64,000 nt of DNA, taken from Flavobacteriales bacterium (lineage in GTDB: Bacteria > Bacteroidota > Bacteroidia > Flavobacteriales_G > Salibacteraceae). This document shows positions 8,748-20,709 of this stretch, piece by piece (position 1 is the stretch's first letter; every line of letters starts with the position of its first letter). Below the pieces are notes generated by a model. It was not told the origin of the DNA, ran no database searches, and worked only from the letters and a program-made list of their open reading frames with translations. The translations under genes were made by a program, and so were the position numbers. The DNA lies in contig JABJJW010000024.1 of assembly GCA_018660685.1 (NCBI GenBank), positions 124,001 to 188,000 on the forward strand, read 5' to 3'.

Positions 8748-10790
8748 GTGAAGCGAATGAGATACCTGAAGGGAGCGCTAGGAACATTGTGTTTTCTGAT
8801 TATCACCACTTGTGCAATAGCACAAAAGGACTATACTGAAGAAGCAGATTTAATCTACAAGGCTCAAACTTTTCATGCGGCATTAGATGCTTATAAGAAA
8901 GCCTATGCCAAAGAGAAAAAGCAAAGTGAGAAAGCACGAATTCTATATCAAATAGGAGAGTGCTACCGTCTAATGCAAAACGGAAGTCAAGCAGAAGTTT
9001 GGTATGGAAAGGCGGAAGCTGCTGAACACAGTGATCCGATGATGGCTGTGAGAATTGGAGACATCCTGAGAAAGCAGGGCCGTTATGAAGAAGCCATAGC
9101 CAAGTATCGAATTGCCCTCAATGAATCCGGAGAGGCCAAAATGTGGGCTGAAAAGGGTGTTCAGGCATGCGAGAAAGCAGTTTCATGGCAAAAGAATCCA
9201 TCAAGATATGTGGTAAGGAATGAGGTTCAGTTGAATACGAAATTCTATGATTTCTCTCCATTCTTTGCTGATAAGAAGCTCACAAGCTTGATTTTCACTT
9301 CATCGAGACCCGGTGCGGCTGGAAATGCCATCGATGACATCTATGGTGAGAGTTTTAGCGACCTCTACAAAACCGAGCGCGACAATAAAGGAAAGTGGAG
9401 CACTTCAGTCCCAATGCCCGAAATCATCAACTCTGACGCAAATGAAGGAGCTGCGTACTTGGATAAGAAGTTCAGCAATATCTATTTTACTAGATGTGGC
9501 TACAATACAAAGAAGGCTTTTGGTTGTCAGATATATACTGCACGAAGCCAAGGTCAAAACTGGGCTGACCCAGAGCTTTTAGATTTTGGAATTGATGATA
9601 CGACAGTAGCAGGACACCCTGTTGCGCTGGATGATGACCTCGTCTTATATGTTTCTGATCAAATGGGTGGCCTCGGAGGAAAAGACCTTTGGTACATCCG
9701 CTATGAAAAGAAAACGAAGATGTGGGGACCACCCGTCAACTTAGGATCCACTATTAATACTCTTGGGGATGAGATGTTCCCATACATCCACGAAAATGGA
9801 AGTCTCTATTTCGCCTCTAACGGACATGTTGGAATGGGTGGATTGGATGTTTTCAAGTCTGAGATGAAGGGGGAAGAAGTGGAAGATATGAAGTGGGGAG
9901 CTCCTCAAAACTTAGGTGCACCATTGAATTCTTCTGGAAACGATTTTGGAATAATCTTCGAAAAAGGCGAGGATCGAGGATTTATCTCTTCAGATAGAGT
10001 TGGAGGAAAAGGTGGAGATGATATTTACAGTTTCATGAAGCCACCTTTGATCTTCAAGCTTGAGGGTACAGTGACAGACGTTGATACGAAAGAGCCTCTT
10101 GGTAATGTAACTGTGAAACTACTGGGAACTGATGGTGCAGTTGGTGAAATCCTAACAGACGGAACCGGTCACTATGAGTTTGAGATGAGAGAGAATGAGG
10201 AACGCTACATTCTTGAAAACACATCGTACACGGTAGAAGTATCTGCTATCGAGCCGCCAGCTTCAAATGGACATAAGTACCTAGGGGCAAACGGACAAGA
10301 AACAACCGTCGGACTTACCGAGTCAACGGCCTTCATTAAAGACTTCCAATTATTGTGTGCTGATTGCGATAAAGAAATTAAGATGCCATTGGTTCTTTAT
10401 GATTTAGGAAAGTGGGATCTACAGGTCAACGATAAGGTTAATTCAAAAGACTCTTTGGAGTATCTGTTCAATATCCTGACAGAGAACCAGACCATTATTA
10501 TTGAGCTTGCAGCACATACGGATACAAGAGGTACAGACAAAGCAAATCAAGTTCTATCTCAGAAACGAGCTGAAACTTGTGTAAACTATCTTATTGAAAG
10601 AGAAATAGATCCTGAGAGAATGGTTCCTGTAGGATACGGTGAATCCCGTCCAATTGTGACTGACGCACAGGTTGCGGCCCTTCCTTCGAATGAAGAACGA
10701 GAAGCGGCTCACCAGAAGAACCGTCGTACGGTCTTCCAGGTCTTGAGTTTCGACTACGTGCCTAAGGAGCCTCAGGAAGGCGCTAATTAG
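8748..10790 (+). CDS. OmpA family protein with TPR, PD40/WD40-like repeats and carboxypeptidase-regulatory domain (PorE-like)
   Basis: Signal peptide, TPR-like N-terminus, PD40-type repeats (LIFTSSRPG, LYFASNGHVGMGGLDVF, GFISSDRVGGKGGDDIY), EGTVTDVDTKEPL domain, C-terminal OmpA peptidoglycan-binding (ELAAHTDTRGTDKANQVLSQKRAETCVNYL). Confidence 0.88.
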   Translation: MKRMRYLKGALGTLCFLIITTCAIAQKDYTEEADLIYKAQTFHAALDAYKKAYAKEKKQSEKARILYQIGECYRLMQNGSQAEVWYGKAEAAEHSDPMMAVRIGDILRKQGRYEEAIAKYRIALNESGEAKMWAEKGVQACEKAVSWQKNPSRYVVRNEVQLNTKFYDFSPFFADKKLTSLIFTSSRPGAAGNAIDDIYGESFSDLYKTERDNKGKWSTSVPMPEIINSDANEGAAYLDKKFSNIYFTRCGYNTKKAFGCQIYTARSQGQNWADPELLDFGIDDTTVAGHPVALDDDLVLYVSDQMGGLGGKDLWYIRYEKKTKMWGPPVNLGSTINTLGDEMFPYIHENGSLYFASNGHVGMGGLDVFKSEMKGEEVEDMKWGAPQNLGAPLNSSGNDFGIIFEKGEDRGFISSDRVGGKGGDDIYSFMKPPLIFKLEGTVTDVDTKEPLGNVTVKLLGTDGAVGEILTDGTGHYEFEMRENEERYILENTSYTVEVSAIEPPASNGHKYLGANGQETTVGLTESTAFIKDFQLLCADCDKEIKMPLVLYDLGKWDLQVNDKVNSKDSLEYLFNILTENQTIIIELAAHTDTRGTDKANQVLSQKRAETCVNYLIEREIDPERMVPVGYGESRPIVTDAQVAALPSNEEREAAHQKNRRTVFQVLSFDYVPKEPQEGAN

Positions 10791-10807
10791 ATTAATAACA
10801 TAGATTA

Positions 10808-10846
10808 AACCGTATGATCGCCTGTCGTTCATACGGTTTTTTATTT
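10808..10846 (+). terminator. Rho-independent terminator
   Basis: AACCGTATGA...TCATACGGTT stem followed by a T-rich tract. Confidence 0.85.
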
Positions 10847-10853
10847 TGCACCC

Positions 10854-12035
10854 ATGGAAGTAAGTGATAAGTACTCAGCGAGAGGAGTGTCTGCAGGTAA
10901 GGCTGATGTACATGAGGCGATTAAGAACATCGACAAAGGCCTATTCCCAACTGCCTTTTGCAAGGTCATTCCTGATGTGCTTTCGGGAGATGATTCAAAG
11001 TGTCTCATCATGCACGCAGATGGGGCTGGAACAAAGTCCAGCCTTGCTTATGCCTATTGGAAAGAAACCGGAGATCTAGACGTATGGAAAGGCATCGCAC
11101 AAGATGCGGTGGTAATGAATACAGACGACTTGTTGTGTGTTGGAGCCACAGGACCGATCGCTCTCTCTTCTACAATTGGAAGGAATAAAAAGGAGATCCC
11201 TGGAGAAGTCATCAAGGCCATCATCGAAGGAACCGAGGAGTTGCTTCAAAATTTGCGCGATCATGGATTTGACATTTTTTCAACGGGAGGCGAAACCGCG
11301 GACGTTGGTGATTTAGTGCGGTCGATCATTGTTGACAGTACTGTTTCTGCGGTAATGAATCGTTCAGATGTCATTGACAATAAGAATATAAAGCCTGGAG
11401 ATGCAATTGTCGGTCTGGCATCTTTTGGACAAGCCAACTACGAGAATTTTTGGAACGCAGGAATGGGGAGCAATGGATTGACTTCTGCTCGGCACGACTT
11501 GTTCAACAAGGAAGTTGCTCGAAAATATCCTGAAAGTTTTGAGTCTTCATTATCTGATGATTTAGCCTACACGGGACCATATTTCCTGACAGATTCTATT
11601 GAAGGTGTGCCCGTTGACGCCGGGAAAATGGTACTGTCTCCAACAAGAACATATGCCCCAGTAATGATGAAGATTTTTGAAGAGATGAGGGCAGAGATTA
11701 ACGGAATGATCCATTGTTCAGGTGGTGGTCAAACGAAGATTCTTCACTTTCTGCAAAATGGTCGGGTCGTGAAAGACAGTCTTTTTGAAACACCAAAACT
11801 CTTTTCATTGATTCAAGAACACTCGAAAACAGCTTGGAAGGAAATGTATCAGGTCTTTAATATGGGACATCGATTGGAGCTTTATTTGCCTGAAGAAAGA
11901 GCCCAAGAAGTAATGGACATCAGTACTTCCTTTGGTGTGGACGCCAAGATAATTGGACGAGTGGAGGAATCTACTTCACCTGAGCTCGTGATTTCTCAAA
12001 ACGGAAATGACCTCCATTATTCGAAGAACGCATGA
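10854..12035 (+). CDS. purM: AIR synthase (phosphoribosylformylglycinamidine cyclo-ligase)
   Basis: AIR synthase-type sequence: [55 protein letters not shown]. Confidence 0.88.
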   Translation: MEVSDKYSARGVSAGKADVHEAIKNIDKGLFPTAFCKVIPDVLSGDDSKCLIMHADGAGTKSSLAYAYWKETGDLDVWKGIAQDAVVMNTDDLLCVGATGPIALSSTIGRNKKEIPGEVIKAIIEGTEELLQNLRDHGFDIFSTGGETADVGDLVRSIIVDSTVSAVMNRSDVIDNKNIKPGDAIVGLASFGQANYENFWNAGMGSNGLTSARHDLFNKEVARKYPESFESSLSDDLAYTGPYFLTDSIEGVPVDAGKMVLSPTRTYAPVMMKIFEEMRAEINGMIHCSGGGQTKILHFLQNGRVVKDSLFETPKLFSLIQEHSKTAWKEMYQVFNMGHRLELYLPEERAQEVMDISTSFGVDAKIIGRVEESTSPELVISQNGNDLHYSKNA

Positions 12036-13114
12036 GTGATTTACTCGGAAAACTAGCATCGATTAAAGAGCGGCATGAAGCTGTTGCTCTCAAGCTGAGC
12101 GATCCTGAGATCATTGCGGATATGAAGAAGTATGTGAAGCTCAACCGCGAATACAGCGAATTGGAGTCGCTCGTGAAAATTCACAAGCAGTATTCGGACA
12201 TGTTGGATAATCTAGCAAGCGCTAAAGAAATTCTTCAAACGGAATCCGATCCGGAAATGAAAGAAATGGCCAAGGAGGAATTGAACGAACTTGAAGCCGC
12301 TATTCCTGCATTAGAAGATGATATCAAGATCATGCTCATCCCAAAAGATCCAGAGGATGTCAAAAATGTAATGCTCGAGATTCGTTCAGGAACGGGAGGC
12401 GATGAAGCGAGTCTATTTGCTGGAGATCTTTATCGAATGTATTCCCGTTATCTGGAGAAAATGGGTTGGAAAGCGGAAGTCGTAGATGTGACTGAGGGCT
12501 CGGTCGGTGGTTATAAAGAGGTTATTCTGAAAGTGTCCGGTCAAGAGGTCTATGGTACACTAAAATATGAAGCTGGGGTTCATCGCGTTCAGCGCGTCCC
12601 TGATACGGAAACCCAAGGTCGAGTTCACACTTCTGCTGCCACGGTCGCAGTTTTACCCGAAGCGGACGAAGTTGATGTCACAATCAACCCAGCTGATTTG
12701 GAATTTCAAACGGCGCGATCAAGCGGCGCCGGAGGTCAGAATGTGAACAAGGTGGAGACAAAAGTCCAGCTGACCCATAAGCCAACGGGTATTATGATCA
12801 CATGTCAGGCTTCAAGATCGCAATTGCAAAACCGGGAGACGGCGATGGAAATGTTGCGGAACCGGCTTTATGACATGGAATTAGCAAAGAAATTGGAAGC
12901 GGAATCAAGCAAAAGGAAATCCATGGTCTCTACCGGAGATCGAAGCGCCAAAATCAGAACGTATAACTTTCCGCAGGGCAGAATGACGGACCATCGAATT
13001 GGGTTAACGCTTTACAACCTTGATCAAGTGATGAATGGAGACATTCAGAAGATCATCGATGAATTGAGGATAGCAGAGAACACGGAAAAACTAAAAGCAG
13101 GAGAAGCGGCATAA
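12032..13114 (+). CDS. prfA: Peptide chain release factor 1
   Basis: [22 protein letters not shown] and [17 protein letters not shown] (GGQ motif); ATGA overlap with purM. Confidence 0.97.
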   Translation: MSDLLGKLASIKERHEAVALKLSDPEIIADMKKYVKLNREYSELESLVKIHKQYSDMLDNLASAKEILQTESDPEMKEMAKEELNELEAAIPALEDDIKIMLIPKDPEDVKNVMLEIRSGTGGDEASLFAGDLYRMYSRYLEKMGWKAEVVDVTEGSVGGYKEVILKVSGQEVYGTLKYEAGVHRVQRVPDTETQGRVHTSAATVAVLPEADEVDVTINPADLEFQTARSSGAGGQNVNKVETKVQLTHKPTGIMITCQASRSQLQNRETAMEMLRNRLYDMELAKKLEAESSKRKSMVSTGDRSAKIRTYNFPQGRMTDHRIGLTLYNLDQVMNGDIQKIIDELRIAENTEKLKAGEAA

Positions 13115-13920
13115 TGAATAGGACGGAACTAGTTGAACTGATCAAAAGGAAGCAATCATTCTTGTGCGTCGGCTTGGATACGGATCCTGCGAAATTGCCG
13201 AATGTGGTCAAGGGTGCGGAGAACCCTGTTTTAGAGTTCAATCGGTCTATCATTGAGTCTACCTTGCAATTTACCGTGTGTTACAAGCTCAATATTGCCT
13301 TTTACGAATCAATGGGTGAAGTAGGCTGGAAGACGTTACGCGAAACGATCAAGCTAATTCCAAAAGGAGAAGCACTCATAATTGCAGATGCAAAGCGAGG
13401 TGATATCGGAAACACCGCGACCCAATACGCGCGCGCATTTTTTGAAGACCTAAACTGTGATGCTATTACCATAAACCCGTACATGGGCAAGGACTCTGTG
13501 ACTCCATTTCTCGACTATGAGAATAAATGGAGCATTGTTTTGGGATTGACCTCCAATCCAGGTGCTCAGGATATTGAGTTACTCAAACTTGACGATGGGC
13601 GAATGGTCTTCGAGGCTGCTATTGAGAATATCGCGGCTTATGGCTCCAGTGATAACATGATGTTTGTGGTTGGTGCCACTAAAGCTGACTATTTTGAGAA
13701 AGTGCGGAACGTCGCCCCTGATCACTTCTTGCTTATCCCAGGAGTAGGCGCGCAAGGAGGGGCATTAGAAGATTTGAGATCATTACTCACATCAGATGTT
13801 GGCATCCTTGTTAACTCATCAAGAGGAATCATCTATGCTTCTTCCGCGGAAGATTACGCGACTGCAGCCGCAAGAGAAGCTCAGAAACTACAAGTCGCAA
13901 TGAGCGAAATGCTCAGATGA
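13114..13920 (+). CDS. pyrF: Orotidine 5'-phosphate decarboxylase
   Basis: CVGLDTDPAKLP, IADAKRGDIGNTA, IPGVGAQGG motifs. Confidence 0.95.
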   Translation: MNRTELVELIKRKQSFLCVGLDTDPAKLPNVVKGAENPVLEFNRSIIESTLQFTVCYKLNIAFYESMGEVGWKTLRETIKLIPKGEALIIADAKRGDIGNTATQYARAFFEDLNCDAITINPYMGKDSVTPFLDYENKWSIVLGLTSNPGAQDIELLKLDDGRMVFEAAIENIAAYGSSDNMMFVVGATKADYFEKVRNVAPDHFLLIPGVGAQGGALEDLRSLLTSDVGILVNSSRGIIYASSAEDYATAAAREAQKLQVAMSEMLR

Positions 13921-15182
13921 AAGAGGAAATCCTTCACCTAGTGTGGGATTCCGGGCTCTTTTCACCAAAGGAACTTCAGACCGTTGATGGTCACCCAATG
14001 TCAATTTTGGATAGAGGCGAACTAAATCGCGGAAGTGGTCCTGATTTTTCTGCTGCGCGTATTGAACTTGATTCAATCGAGTGGGCTGGAGCTGTTGAGA
14101 TTCACCACCGATCAAGCGACTGGAATAGGCATAATCATTCGAAAGATTCGCTCTACAACAGCGTTATTCTCCATGTAGTATATGAGCATGATGTTGATAT
14201 TAGGAATGGGAATGGTGAGTTCATTCCGACGTTCGAATTGAAAGGACGAATCCCCAAAGAAGTGTTTCAGCGCTACGAACAATTGTCTATTCAGAGAGCC
14301 ACCATTCCATGCAGTTCTTTCCAATCAGCCATTGAATCGAAATTGTGGTCTTTAACCATGGATGAAATGATAATCCAGAGGTTAGAAAGGAAAGGAAGTG
14401 AAATATCTCTGCTGCACAAGGTTAATGCTGGTGATTGGTCACAGACTTACTATGCTCTTACGCTGGGGTTTTTGGGCCAGAACATGAATAAGCTTCCGAT
14501 GCTCGAATTGGCCAGAAAGATTCCGGCCAAAATTGTATTGAAGCATCTTGATGAGCAACGATCACTCGAGGCTCTTCTTTTGGGTGTTGCTGGCTACTTA
14601 GATGACACTAACGATGAATATGCACTGGAGCTTCGGTCAACGTATTTGCATTTCAAAAATCTTTATGATCTCGATGAAGTCGTTCAAAAGTGGAAGACAG
14701 GGAGAGTGAGACCTGAAAACACTCCGTTAAGAAGAATCATTCAATTTTCGACCATCTTACCTAAACTAAACGAAGCATGGGATGCGCTGATTCTTGGTGA
14801 GCCATTGAATTGGGCGAGCTTCGTTCCATCTGCCAGTTCTTATTGGCAATCCCACTATGCCTTTTCTGTTCCGAGTAAGAGAAAACTAGAATTGAAATTA
14901 TCCAAGGAATTGGACACACTTTTACAAATTAACGTGCATGTTCCTCTTTTGTACTACTACGGTTCATCGGTAGGTTCAGGGGACTTGCTAAGGAGGTCCA
15001 TTGCTCTTTTAAGGGACTTGAAGCCGGAGTCAAATCGCTATAGTCGTATGTGGGTGAAACAAGGTCGCAAGGCGAGCACGGCAGCCGATTCTCAAGCTAT
15101 GCTAGAGCTGTACACCCAGCTATGTTCATCAAAAAAATGCTTAAATTGCAGCATTGGGAAATCGATCCTAACTAGAACATGA
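13917..15182 (+). CDS. DUF2851 family protein
   Basis: EEILHLVWDSGLF...NRGSGPDFSAARIELDSIEWAGAVEIHHRSSDWNRHNHSKDSLYNSVILHVVYEHD; C-terminal CSSKKCLNCSIG. Confidence 0.85.
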   Translation: MKEEILHLVWDSGLFSPKELQTVDGHPMSILDRGELNRGSGPDFSAARIELDSIEWAGAVEIHHRSSDWNRHNHSKDSLYNSVILHVVYEHDVDIRNGNGEFIPTFELKGRIPKEVFQRYEQLSIQRATIPCSSFQSAIESKLWSLTMDEMIIQRLERKGSEISLLHKVNAGDWSQTYYALTLGFLGQNMNKLPMLELARKIPAKIVLKHLDEQRSLEALLLGVAGYLDDTNDEYALELRSTYLHFKNLYDLDEVVQKWKTGRVRPENTPLRRIIQFSTILPKLNEAWDALILGEPLNWASFVPSASSYWQSHYAFSVPSKRKLELKLSKELDTLLQINVHVPLLYYYGSSVGSGDLLRRSIALLRDLKPESNRYSRMWVKQGRKASTAADSQAMLELYTQLCSSKKCLNCSIGKSILTRT

Positions 15183-15400
15183 TAAAAGCGATTCAATCAC
15201 TTATTGAAAAGCAAGCGTTTGGAGTTTGCGAATGGCTTGGAGAGAAATGGGGTATCAAATCATCCAGAATTCGCATCTACTTTATCTATGCTTCGTTCCT
15301 CACGTTTGGCTCTCCGATAATTCTCTACTTCGTTCTCTTATTTTGGATAGAGCATATTGATTTGCTTAAGTCCAAGCGTCCTACCATTTGGGATTTTTAA
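15179..15400 (+). CDS. PspC-domain-like small membrane protein
   Basis: 73 aa; FGVCEWLGEKWGIKSSRIRIYFIYASFLTFGSPIILYFVLLFWI resembles a PspC domain. Confidence 0.7.
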   Translation: MIKAIQSLIEKQAFGVCEWLGEKWGIKSSRIRIYFIYASFLTFGSPIILYFVLLFWIEHIDLLKSKRPTIWDF

Positions 15401-15417
15401 TCGACTAAATATTATCG

Positions 15418-16449
15418 ATGAGATTCCTCCTCAATTTCAGTTATTTCCGAGAGCTCTATTATGCATTTGGCTTTTTGGCTGGGGTTCTTCTTTTAGGAAC
15501 TTTAGGCTTCGTTTATATCGAAGATTTCACTTGGATGGATGCCTTCTATATGACGGTGATCACGGTTTCCACTGTGGGTTTCGGTGAAGTGCATAATCTG
15601 GGGCCGGAGGGCAAATTATTTACTTCCTTCCTGATAATTACCACGTTCGGCACTCTCGCTTATGCCATAAGCTCAATTACCCGATATTTGGTTTCAGGTG
15701 AATACAAAGTCTATCTTAAAAACTATCGAGTTTTGACTGAATTGAAGAGCTTGTCAGACCATGTTGTAGTATGCGGGTATGGAAGGAATGGTCGCCAAGC
15801 GGTTAAGACGCTGAGGGCGTATCACCAAGATTTCGTCATCATTGAAAACGATCCTGATTTGGTACAGAGGATACGAGAAAGTTCAGAACACACCATTGTG
15901 CTCCCGGGTGACGCGACGGATGATTCGATTATGCAGCAAGCAGGAATCGAAAAAGCAAAAGCGCTGATTACAACGCTTCCGAGTGACGCAGATAACTTGT
16001 TCGTAGTACTGACGGCACGGGATGTCAACTCTACGCTGAATATCATCTCACGTGCATCTGATGATCGAAGTGAGCACAAGCTTAAAATAGCTGGAGCTAA
16101 CAACGTCATACTGCCAGACAAAGTCGGAGGTTCCCACATGGGTACTTTGGTCACGACCCCTGACTTGATGGAATTCTTGGATCATATTTCCGTCATGGGT
16201 GAGGATGATTCTACACTTGTTGAGATCAGGTTTCAGAACTTACCGGCAGATTTTGAGCATAAATCCATCATGGAATTGGAAAATCGCTATCACACTGGTT
16301 CTCGGATCATTGGTTTTAAAACTCCCGAGAATGAGATTATTGTGAACCCCTCACCAGAAAGAGAGTTAGTCCCAGAATCCAAGTTGTTTGTACTTGGTAA
16401 CCCAGATCAAATCAAAAAGCTTAAGAGCGTTTTACATATAGATGAGTAG
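15418..16449 (+). CDS. Two-TM potassium channel with RCK (TrkA-N/TrkA-C) domains
   Basis: Selectivity-filter-like [27 protein letters not shown] Rossmann motif; TrkA-C-like C-terminus. Confidence 0.9.
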   Translation: MRFLLNFSYFRELYYAFGFLAGVLLLGTLGFVYIEDFTWMDAFYMTVITVSTVGFGEVHNLGPEGKLFTSFLIITTFGTLAYAISSITRYLVSGEYKVYLKNYRVLTELKSLSDHVVVCGYGRNGRQAVKTLRAYHQDFVIIENDPDLVQRIRESSEHTIVLPGDATDDSIMQQAGIEKAKALITTLPSDADNLFVVLTARDVNSTLNIISRASDDRSEHKLKIAGANNVILPDKVGGSHMGTLVTTPDLMEFLDHISVMGEDDSTLVEIRFQNLPADFEHKSIMELENRYHTGSRIIGFKTPENEIIVNPSPERELVPESKLFVLGNPDQIKKLKSVLHIDE

Positions 16450-16517
16450 CTCGTCACTTCCACGCTCAAGTGGAGTGCTTTGATTTCTATATTTGGCTCC
16501 AACCGAAAACCAATTTC

Positions 16518-18062
16518 ATGCGATTCATCAAGCAACTAGCCGCTTTTCTTACTTTTTCTTTAATTGGATTTAGTTCTTGGGCCCAAGAACCAGGGTCAAT
16601 TGATGAGACGATCAATGGAATTATGCAGCCAGTCACTGACTTTCTCAAAGGAATAATTTTCTTCACTGTCCCCATTGGCGAGCTTAACGTCCCCTTTGTT
16701 TTAATCTGGCTGATTATTGGTGCAGTATTTTTCACGATCTATATGGGTTTCGTAAATGTCACCGCCTTCAAGCACGCCATTGATGTTGTTCGCGGCGTAT
16801 ATGACAATCCGAATGATAAAGGAGAGGTGTCGCACTTCCAGGCTCTTACAGCAGCACTGTCAGGTACTGTTGGAGTTGGAAATATTGCCGGGGTTGCAAT
16901 CGCGGTATCACTCGGTGGCCCTGGAGCGACATTTTGGATGATTCTCGCTGGACTCTTTGGCATGTCGTCTAAGTTCGTCGAGTGTACACTGGGAGTCAAA
17001 TACCGAAACGAATATGATGATGGAAGCGTTTCGGGTGGACCGATGTATTACCTAAGTAAAGGATTGGCTAAAAAGGGATTTGGGAATCTTGGAAAGCTTC
17101 TCGCGGTATTATTTGCCATTGCTTGCATTGGTGGTTCCCTCGGAGGAGGAAACATGGTCCAGATCAATCAAGCAACGCAACAGCTGATTGATGTAACTGG
17201 CGGACAAGCCAGCATGTTCTATGGTCATGGTTGGATATTCGGACTTGCGATGGCCGTGGTTGTCGGAGCGATTATCATAGGAGGCATTAAAAGCATTGCT
17301 CGAGTGACGGACAAAATTGTTCCGCTTATGGTAACCATTTATGTAGGAGCAGCGCTCGTGGTTCTGGCGGTCAATTTTGCTGAGCTTCCGCACGCCATCG
17401 CCCAGATATTTGGTGGAGCATTTACTCCTGACGGAATGTACGGTGGTATAGTGGGAGTTTTGATTGTTGGATTTCAACGCGCAGCATTTTCGAACGAAGC
17501 AGGAATTGGATCCGCTTCTATTGCACACGCTGCCGCTCGGACGGAGGAACCAATTAGTGAAGGAATCGTTGCCTTGTTGGAACCATTCATTGACACCGTT
17601 GTGATTTGTACTATGACCGCCTTGGTTATCGTCGTGACCGGGTACGGTTCATTTGGCCAAGAAGAAGCGATGAATTCTGCTCAAACGGTTGGCGGAATTT
17701 CATTAACGTCTTCGGCCTTTGAGGAGGTCCTAAGTTGGTTCCCGATTGTTCTATCGGTTGCTGTAATACTATTCGCACTTTCGACCATGATCTCATGGTC
17801 ATACTATGGAGTCAAAGCATGGACGTACCTCTTCGGAGAATCCAAAACATCTAAATACACCTATAAAATTATCTTCTGCATATTCATCGTGATCGGATCG
17901 GGAATGAGTTTGGGATCCGTATTCACCTTTGGAGATGTGATGATATTTGCGATGTGTTTTCCGAACGTAGCTGGCCTTTACTTCCTCGCTCCAGAAATTC
18001 GAAGTGACCTCAAGTCATACATGGCTCGCATCAAATCTGGAGAAATCCAAGCCTACAAATAA
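16518..18062 (+). CDS. Alanine/glycine:cation symporter (AGCS) family protein
   Basis: [50 protein letters not shown]; start at 16518 gives an N-terminal signal-like segment. Confidence 0.92.
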   Translation: MRFIKQLAAFLTFSLIGFSSWAQEPGSIDETINGIMQPVTDFLKGIIFFTVPIGELNVPFVLIWLIIGAVFFTIYMGFVNVTAFKHAIDVVRGVYDNPNDKGEVSHFQALTAALSGTVGVGNIAGVAIAVSLGGPGATFWMILAGLFGMSSKFVECTLGVKYRNEYDDGSVSGGPMYYLSKGLAKKGFGNLGKLLAVLFAIACIGGSLGGGNMVQINQATQQLIDVTGGQASMFYGHGWIFGLAMAVVVGAIIIGGIKSIARVTDKIVPLMVTIYVGAALVVLAVNFAELPHAIAQIFGGAFTPDGMYGGIVGVLIVGFQRAAFSNEAGIGSASIAHAAARTEEPISEGIVALLEPFIDTVVICTMTALVIVVTGYGSFGQEEAMNSAQTVGGISLTSSAFEEVLSWFPIVLSVAVILFALSTMISWSYYGVKAWTYLFGESKTSKYTYKIIFCIFIVIGSGMSLGSVFTFGDVMIFAMCFPNVAGLYFLAPEIRSDLKSYMARIKSGEIQAYK

Positions 18063-18070
18063 GCCCTGAA

Positions 18071-18985
18071 ATGGGCTTCAGACGATTCATCAAGGAATAC
18101 TTAAGGCTAAATAAAAGAGAAGCCCGAGGCGCTTTCATCCTCCTTTTTATACTTCTTACGCTTGCAGCGATTAATTTCTATGTAAGGCAGCAGCCTGAAG
18201 AACCGATGATCCTTTCTGCCGAAGAACAGGCCATGGTAGATGAAATGAATTCTAAGATTCAAAAGGTATCGTCTAATAATAAATCTGATTCAGTTAGGGA
18301 AAGCGTACCGTTGCCCAGAGTGCCGTCAATTTTTCCGTTTAACCCGAATACAATAACCATTGCGGAGTTAGAAGGCTTTGAATTGAATTCCAGTATTGCT
18401 AAAAGGGTCATTAAGTACAGATCAAAAGGAGGGGAATTCAAAACGGCTACTGACTTGTCCAAAATTTACGGGATGGATTCAAATTGGTTGGCTCAAGCAA
18501 TTCCCTACGTTGAAATAGAAGAACAAAAGGAACTTGATCAGGTTGATAAGGCCATTAATTCGCCAATTCGAAAAACTGCCATCGTGCATATCCTTGAACT
18601 CAACTCGGCAGATTCTGCCAGCCTTGATGCGCTTCCTGGAATTGGCCCGTTTTATTGCCGACAGATTATTAAAACGAGAGAAGCTTTGGGCGGTTATGTT
18701 TCTTTAGGTCAGCTGAATGAGGTTTATAGAATTCGGCCTGAGACAATTGAAAGCCTGAGAGGTCGCGTTGAAATTGATACCAGTCTCGTAAGAAAGATTA
18801 ATCTTAATGCTTGTAAAGTTCAAGACTTGGCTTCTCATCCATACCTGTCCTGGAAAGAGTCTAAGATTATTTGTGCTTGGCGAGAGCAACACGGAAGTTT
18901 CGACCGCAAATCGAGAATCAAGGAGACGGATGTGATTTCGGATTCAACTTATAATTTAATTGCGCCATATCTAACGCTGAAATGA
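18071..18985 (+). CDS. Helix-hairpin-helix (ComEA-like) domain protein
   Basis: Repeated HhH motifs: ELNSADSASLDALPGIGPFYCRQIIKTREALGGY, NLNACKVQDLASHPYLSWKESKIICAWR. Confidence 0.85.
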   Translation: MGFRRFIKEYLRLNKREARGAFILLFILLTLAAINFYVRQQPEEPMILSAEEQAMVDEMNSKIQKVSSNNKSDSVRESVPLPRVPSIFPFNPNTITIAELEGFELNSSIAKRVIKYRSKGGEFKTATDLSKIYGMDSNWLAQAIPYVEIEEQKELDQVDKAINSPIRKTAIVHILELNSADSASLDALPGIGPFYCRQIIKTREALGGYVSLGQLNEVYRIRPETIESLRGRVEIDTSLVRKINLNACKVQDLASHPYLSWKESKIICAWREQHGSFDRKSRIKETDVISDSTYNLIAPYLTLK

Positions 18986-19515
18986 GTAGTATTCAATCTA
19001 GAATAAATGATCACATCCGGACGATACCGGATTTTCCAAAGCCAGGGATTCAATTCAAGGACATCACGCCAATTTTGTATCACCCAGAGCTTTGTTCCGA
19101 CATTGTTGATGCGCTTATTGAACCATTTTCGAATCATCCCATTGACGTAGTTGTTGGAATTGAAAGTAGAGGATTCATTTTCGGAATGATGATGGCCCAA
19201 AGGCTTGACTGCAGCTTCGCATTGGTTCGTAAAAAAGGCAAGCTTCCATACAAAACGATAGAGCGCGAATACGATTTGGAATATGGAACAGCCATTATTG
19301 AAATGCACGAAGACGCCGTTCACTCTAACAATAACGTACTCATCCATGACGATCTACTTGCAACAGGTGGAACTGCTGGTGCTGCGGCAGCGCTCATATC
19401 AGATTTGGGTGCTAATATTGTAGGCTTTAATTTTTTAATTGAACTGGAGTTTCTAGCGGGTGCGAAGAAATTGGAACCATACACTGGTGAAGTCATTTCA
19501 TTGGTGAAATATTGA
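18982..19515 (+). CDS. apt: Adenine phosphoribosyltransferase
   Basis: IRTIPDFPKPGIQFKDITPIL, GIESRGFIFG, VLIHDDLLATGGTAGAAAALI. Confidence 0.95.
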   Translation: MSSIQSRINDHIRTIPDFPKPGIQFKDITPILYHPELCSDIVDALIEPFSNHPIDVVVGIESRGFIFGMMMAQRLDCSFALVRKKGKLPYKTIEREYDLEYGTAIIEMHEDAVHSNNNVLIHDDLLATGGTAGAAAALISDLGANIVGFNFLIELEFLAGAKKLEPYTGEVISLVKY

Positions 19516-19518
19516 TCT

Positions 19519-20658
19519 ATGGATTTTGGAAATTACGAGAACAAGGAGATGATTGTTCAGATGGTCAGGGATTTCGCTGAAAAGGAAATCCGGCCGAACG
19601 TCATGGATTGGGATGAGAGACAATTTTTCCCGGTTGACTTATTTAAAAAAATGGGAGCCCTTGGGCTTCTAGGGGTACTTGTTCCAGAAAAGTATAACGG
19701 AGCTGGACTAGGCTACTTTGAGTACATCGATACGATTTCCGAAGTTGCTCAGGTTTGTGGATCAATCGGGTTAAGCTTAGCGGCACATAATTCACTTTGT
19801 ACAAACCACATATTGACGTTTGGCAACGAAGAGCAGAAAGAAAAATGGCTTCCTAAATTGGCCACAGGAGAGTGGATCGGTGCTTGGGGTCTAACAGAAA
19901 CTGGGACCGGTAGCGATGCTGGCGGTATGGCTACCACGGCTGTCCGAGATGGAGATGATTGGATTCTGAATGGATCAAAGAACTTTATTACCCACGCCAT
20001 TAGTGGTGATGTGGCTGTAGTCATCGTGCGAACTGGGGAGAAAGGAGATTCTCGGGGCATGTCGGCATTCGTCGTTGAAAAAGGAACTCCTGGGTTCAGT
20101 GGTGGTAAAAAAGAAGATAAGCTCGGAATGAGGGCTTCTGAAACAGCCGCTTTGTTTTTTGATAACTGTAGACTCTCAAACGATAATTTGTTGGGAAGCG
20201 AAGGAGAAGGATTTATCCAAGCAATGAAAGTGTTGGATGGAGGCAGAATCTCTATTGCTGCGTTATCGCTGGGGATTGCAAAAGGAGCGCTCAACGCTTC
20301 GGTGAAGTACTCGAAGGAGCGTGAACAATTTGGAAAACCAATTTCAAAATTTCAAGCAATCTCCTTTAAGCTGGCTGACATGGCAACGGAGATTGAAGCG
20401 TCTGAATTGATGATTTTCCAAGCAGGAGATTTGAAGAATCGTAATCAGAATGTAACGAAGGAATCTGCGATTGCTAAATATTACGCAAGTGAGGTTAGCG
20501 TAAGATGTGGAATGGAGGCCGTTCAGATTTTTGGTGGATACGGATACACAAAAGAGTTCCCTGCGGAGAAATATTATCGAGATTCTAAGCTCTGCACAAT
20601 CGGTGAAGGCACGTCTGAAATTCAGAAGCTGGTTATTTCAAGAGAAATCTTGAAATAG
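19519..20658 (+). CDS. Acyl-CoA dehydrogenase
   Basis: WGLTETGTGSDAGGMATTAV, QIFGGYGYTKEFPAEKYYRDSKLCTIGEGTSEIQKLVISR. Confidence 0.95.
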   Translation: MDFGNYENKEMIVQMVRDFAEKEIRPNVMDWDERQFFPVDLFKKMGALGLLGVLVPEKYNGAGLGYFEYIDTISEVAQVCGSIGLSLAAHNSLCTNHILTFGNEEQKEKWLPKLATGEWIGAWGLTETGTGSDAGGMATTAVRDGDDWILNGSKNFITHAISGDVAVVIVRTGEKGDSRGMSAFVVEKGTPGFSGGKKEDKLGMRASETAALFFDNCRLSNDNLLGSEGEGFIQAMKVLDGGRISIAALSLGIAKGALNASVKYSKEREQFGKPISKFQAISFKLADMATEIEASELMIFQAGDLKNRNQNVTKESAIAKYYASEVSVRCGMEAVQIFGGYGYTKEFPAEKYYRDSKLCTIGEGTSEIQKLVISREILK

Positions 20659-20688
20659 TTTGTTTTTTTAATCAAAGTCGTAACTTCG
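20659..20688 (+). promoter_or_regulatory. Candidate Bacteroidetes promoter for rpsU
   Basis: TTTG at 20659-20662 and TAACTTCG at 20681-20688, 18-nt spacing. Confidence 0.5.
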
Positions 20689-20709
20689 CGCCCAATTTAT
20701 TAAGGACGT

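Noticed and set aside
17109-17528. 139-aa minus-strand ORF
   Set aside because: Shadow ORF antisense to the AGCS symporter, which has strong family motifs.
19749-20294. 181-aa minus-strand ORF
   Set aside because: Long shadow ORF antisense to acyl-CoA dehydrogenase; proline/serine-rich with no domain signature.
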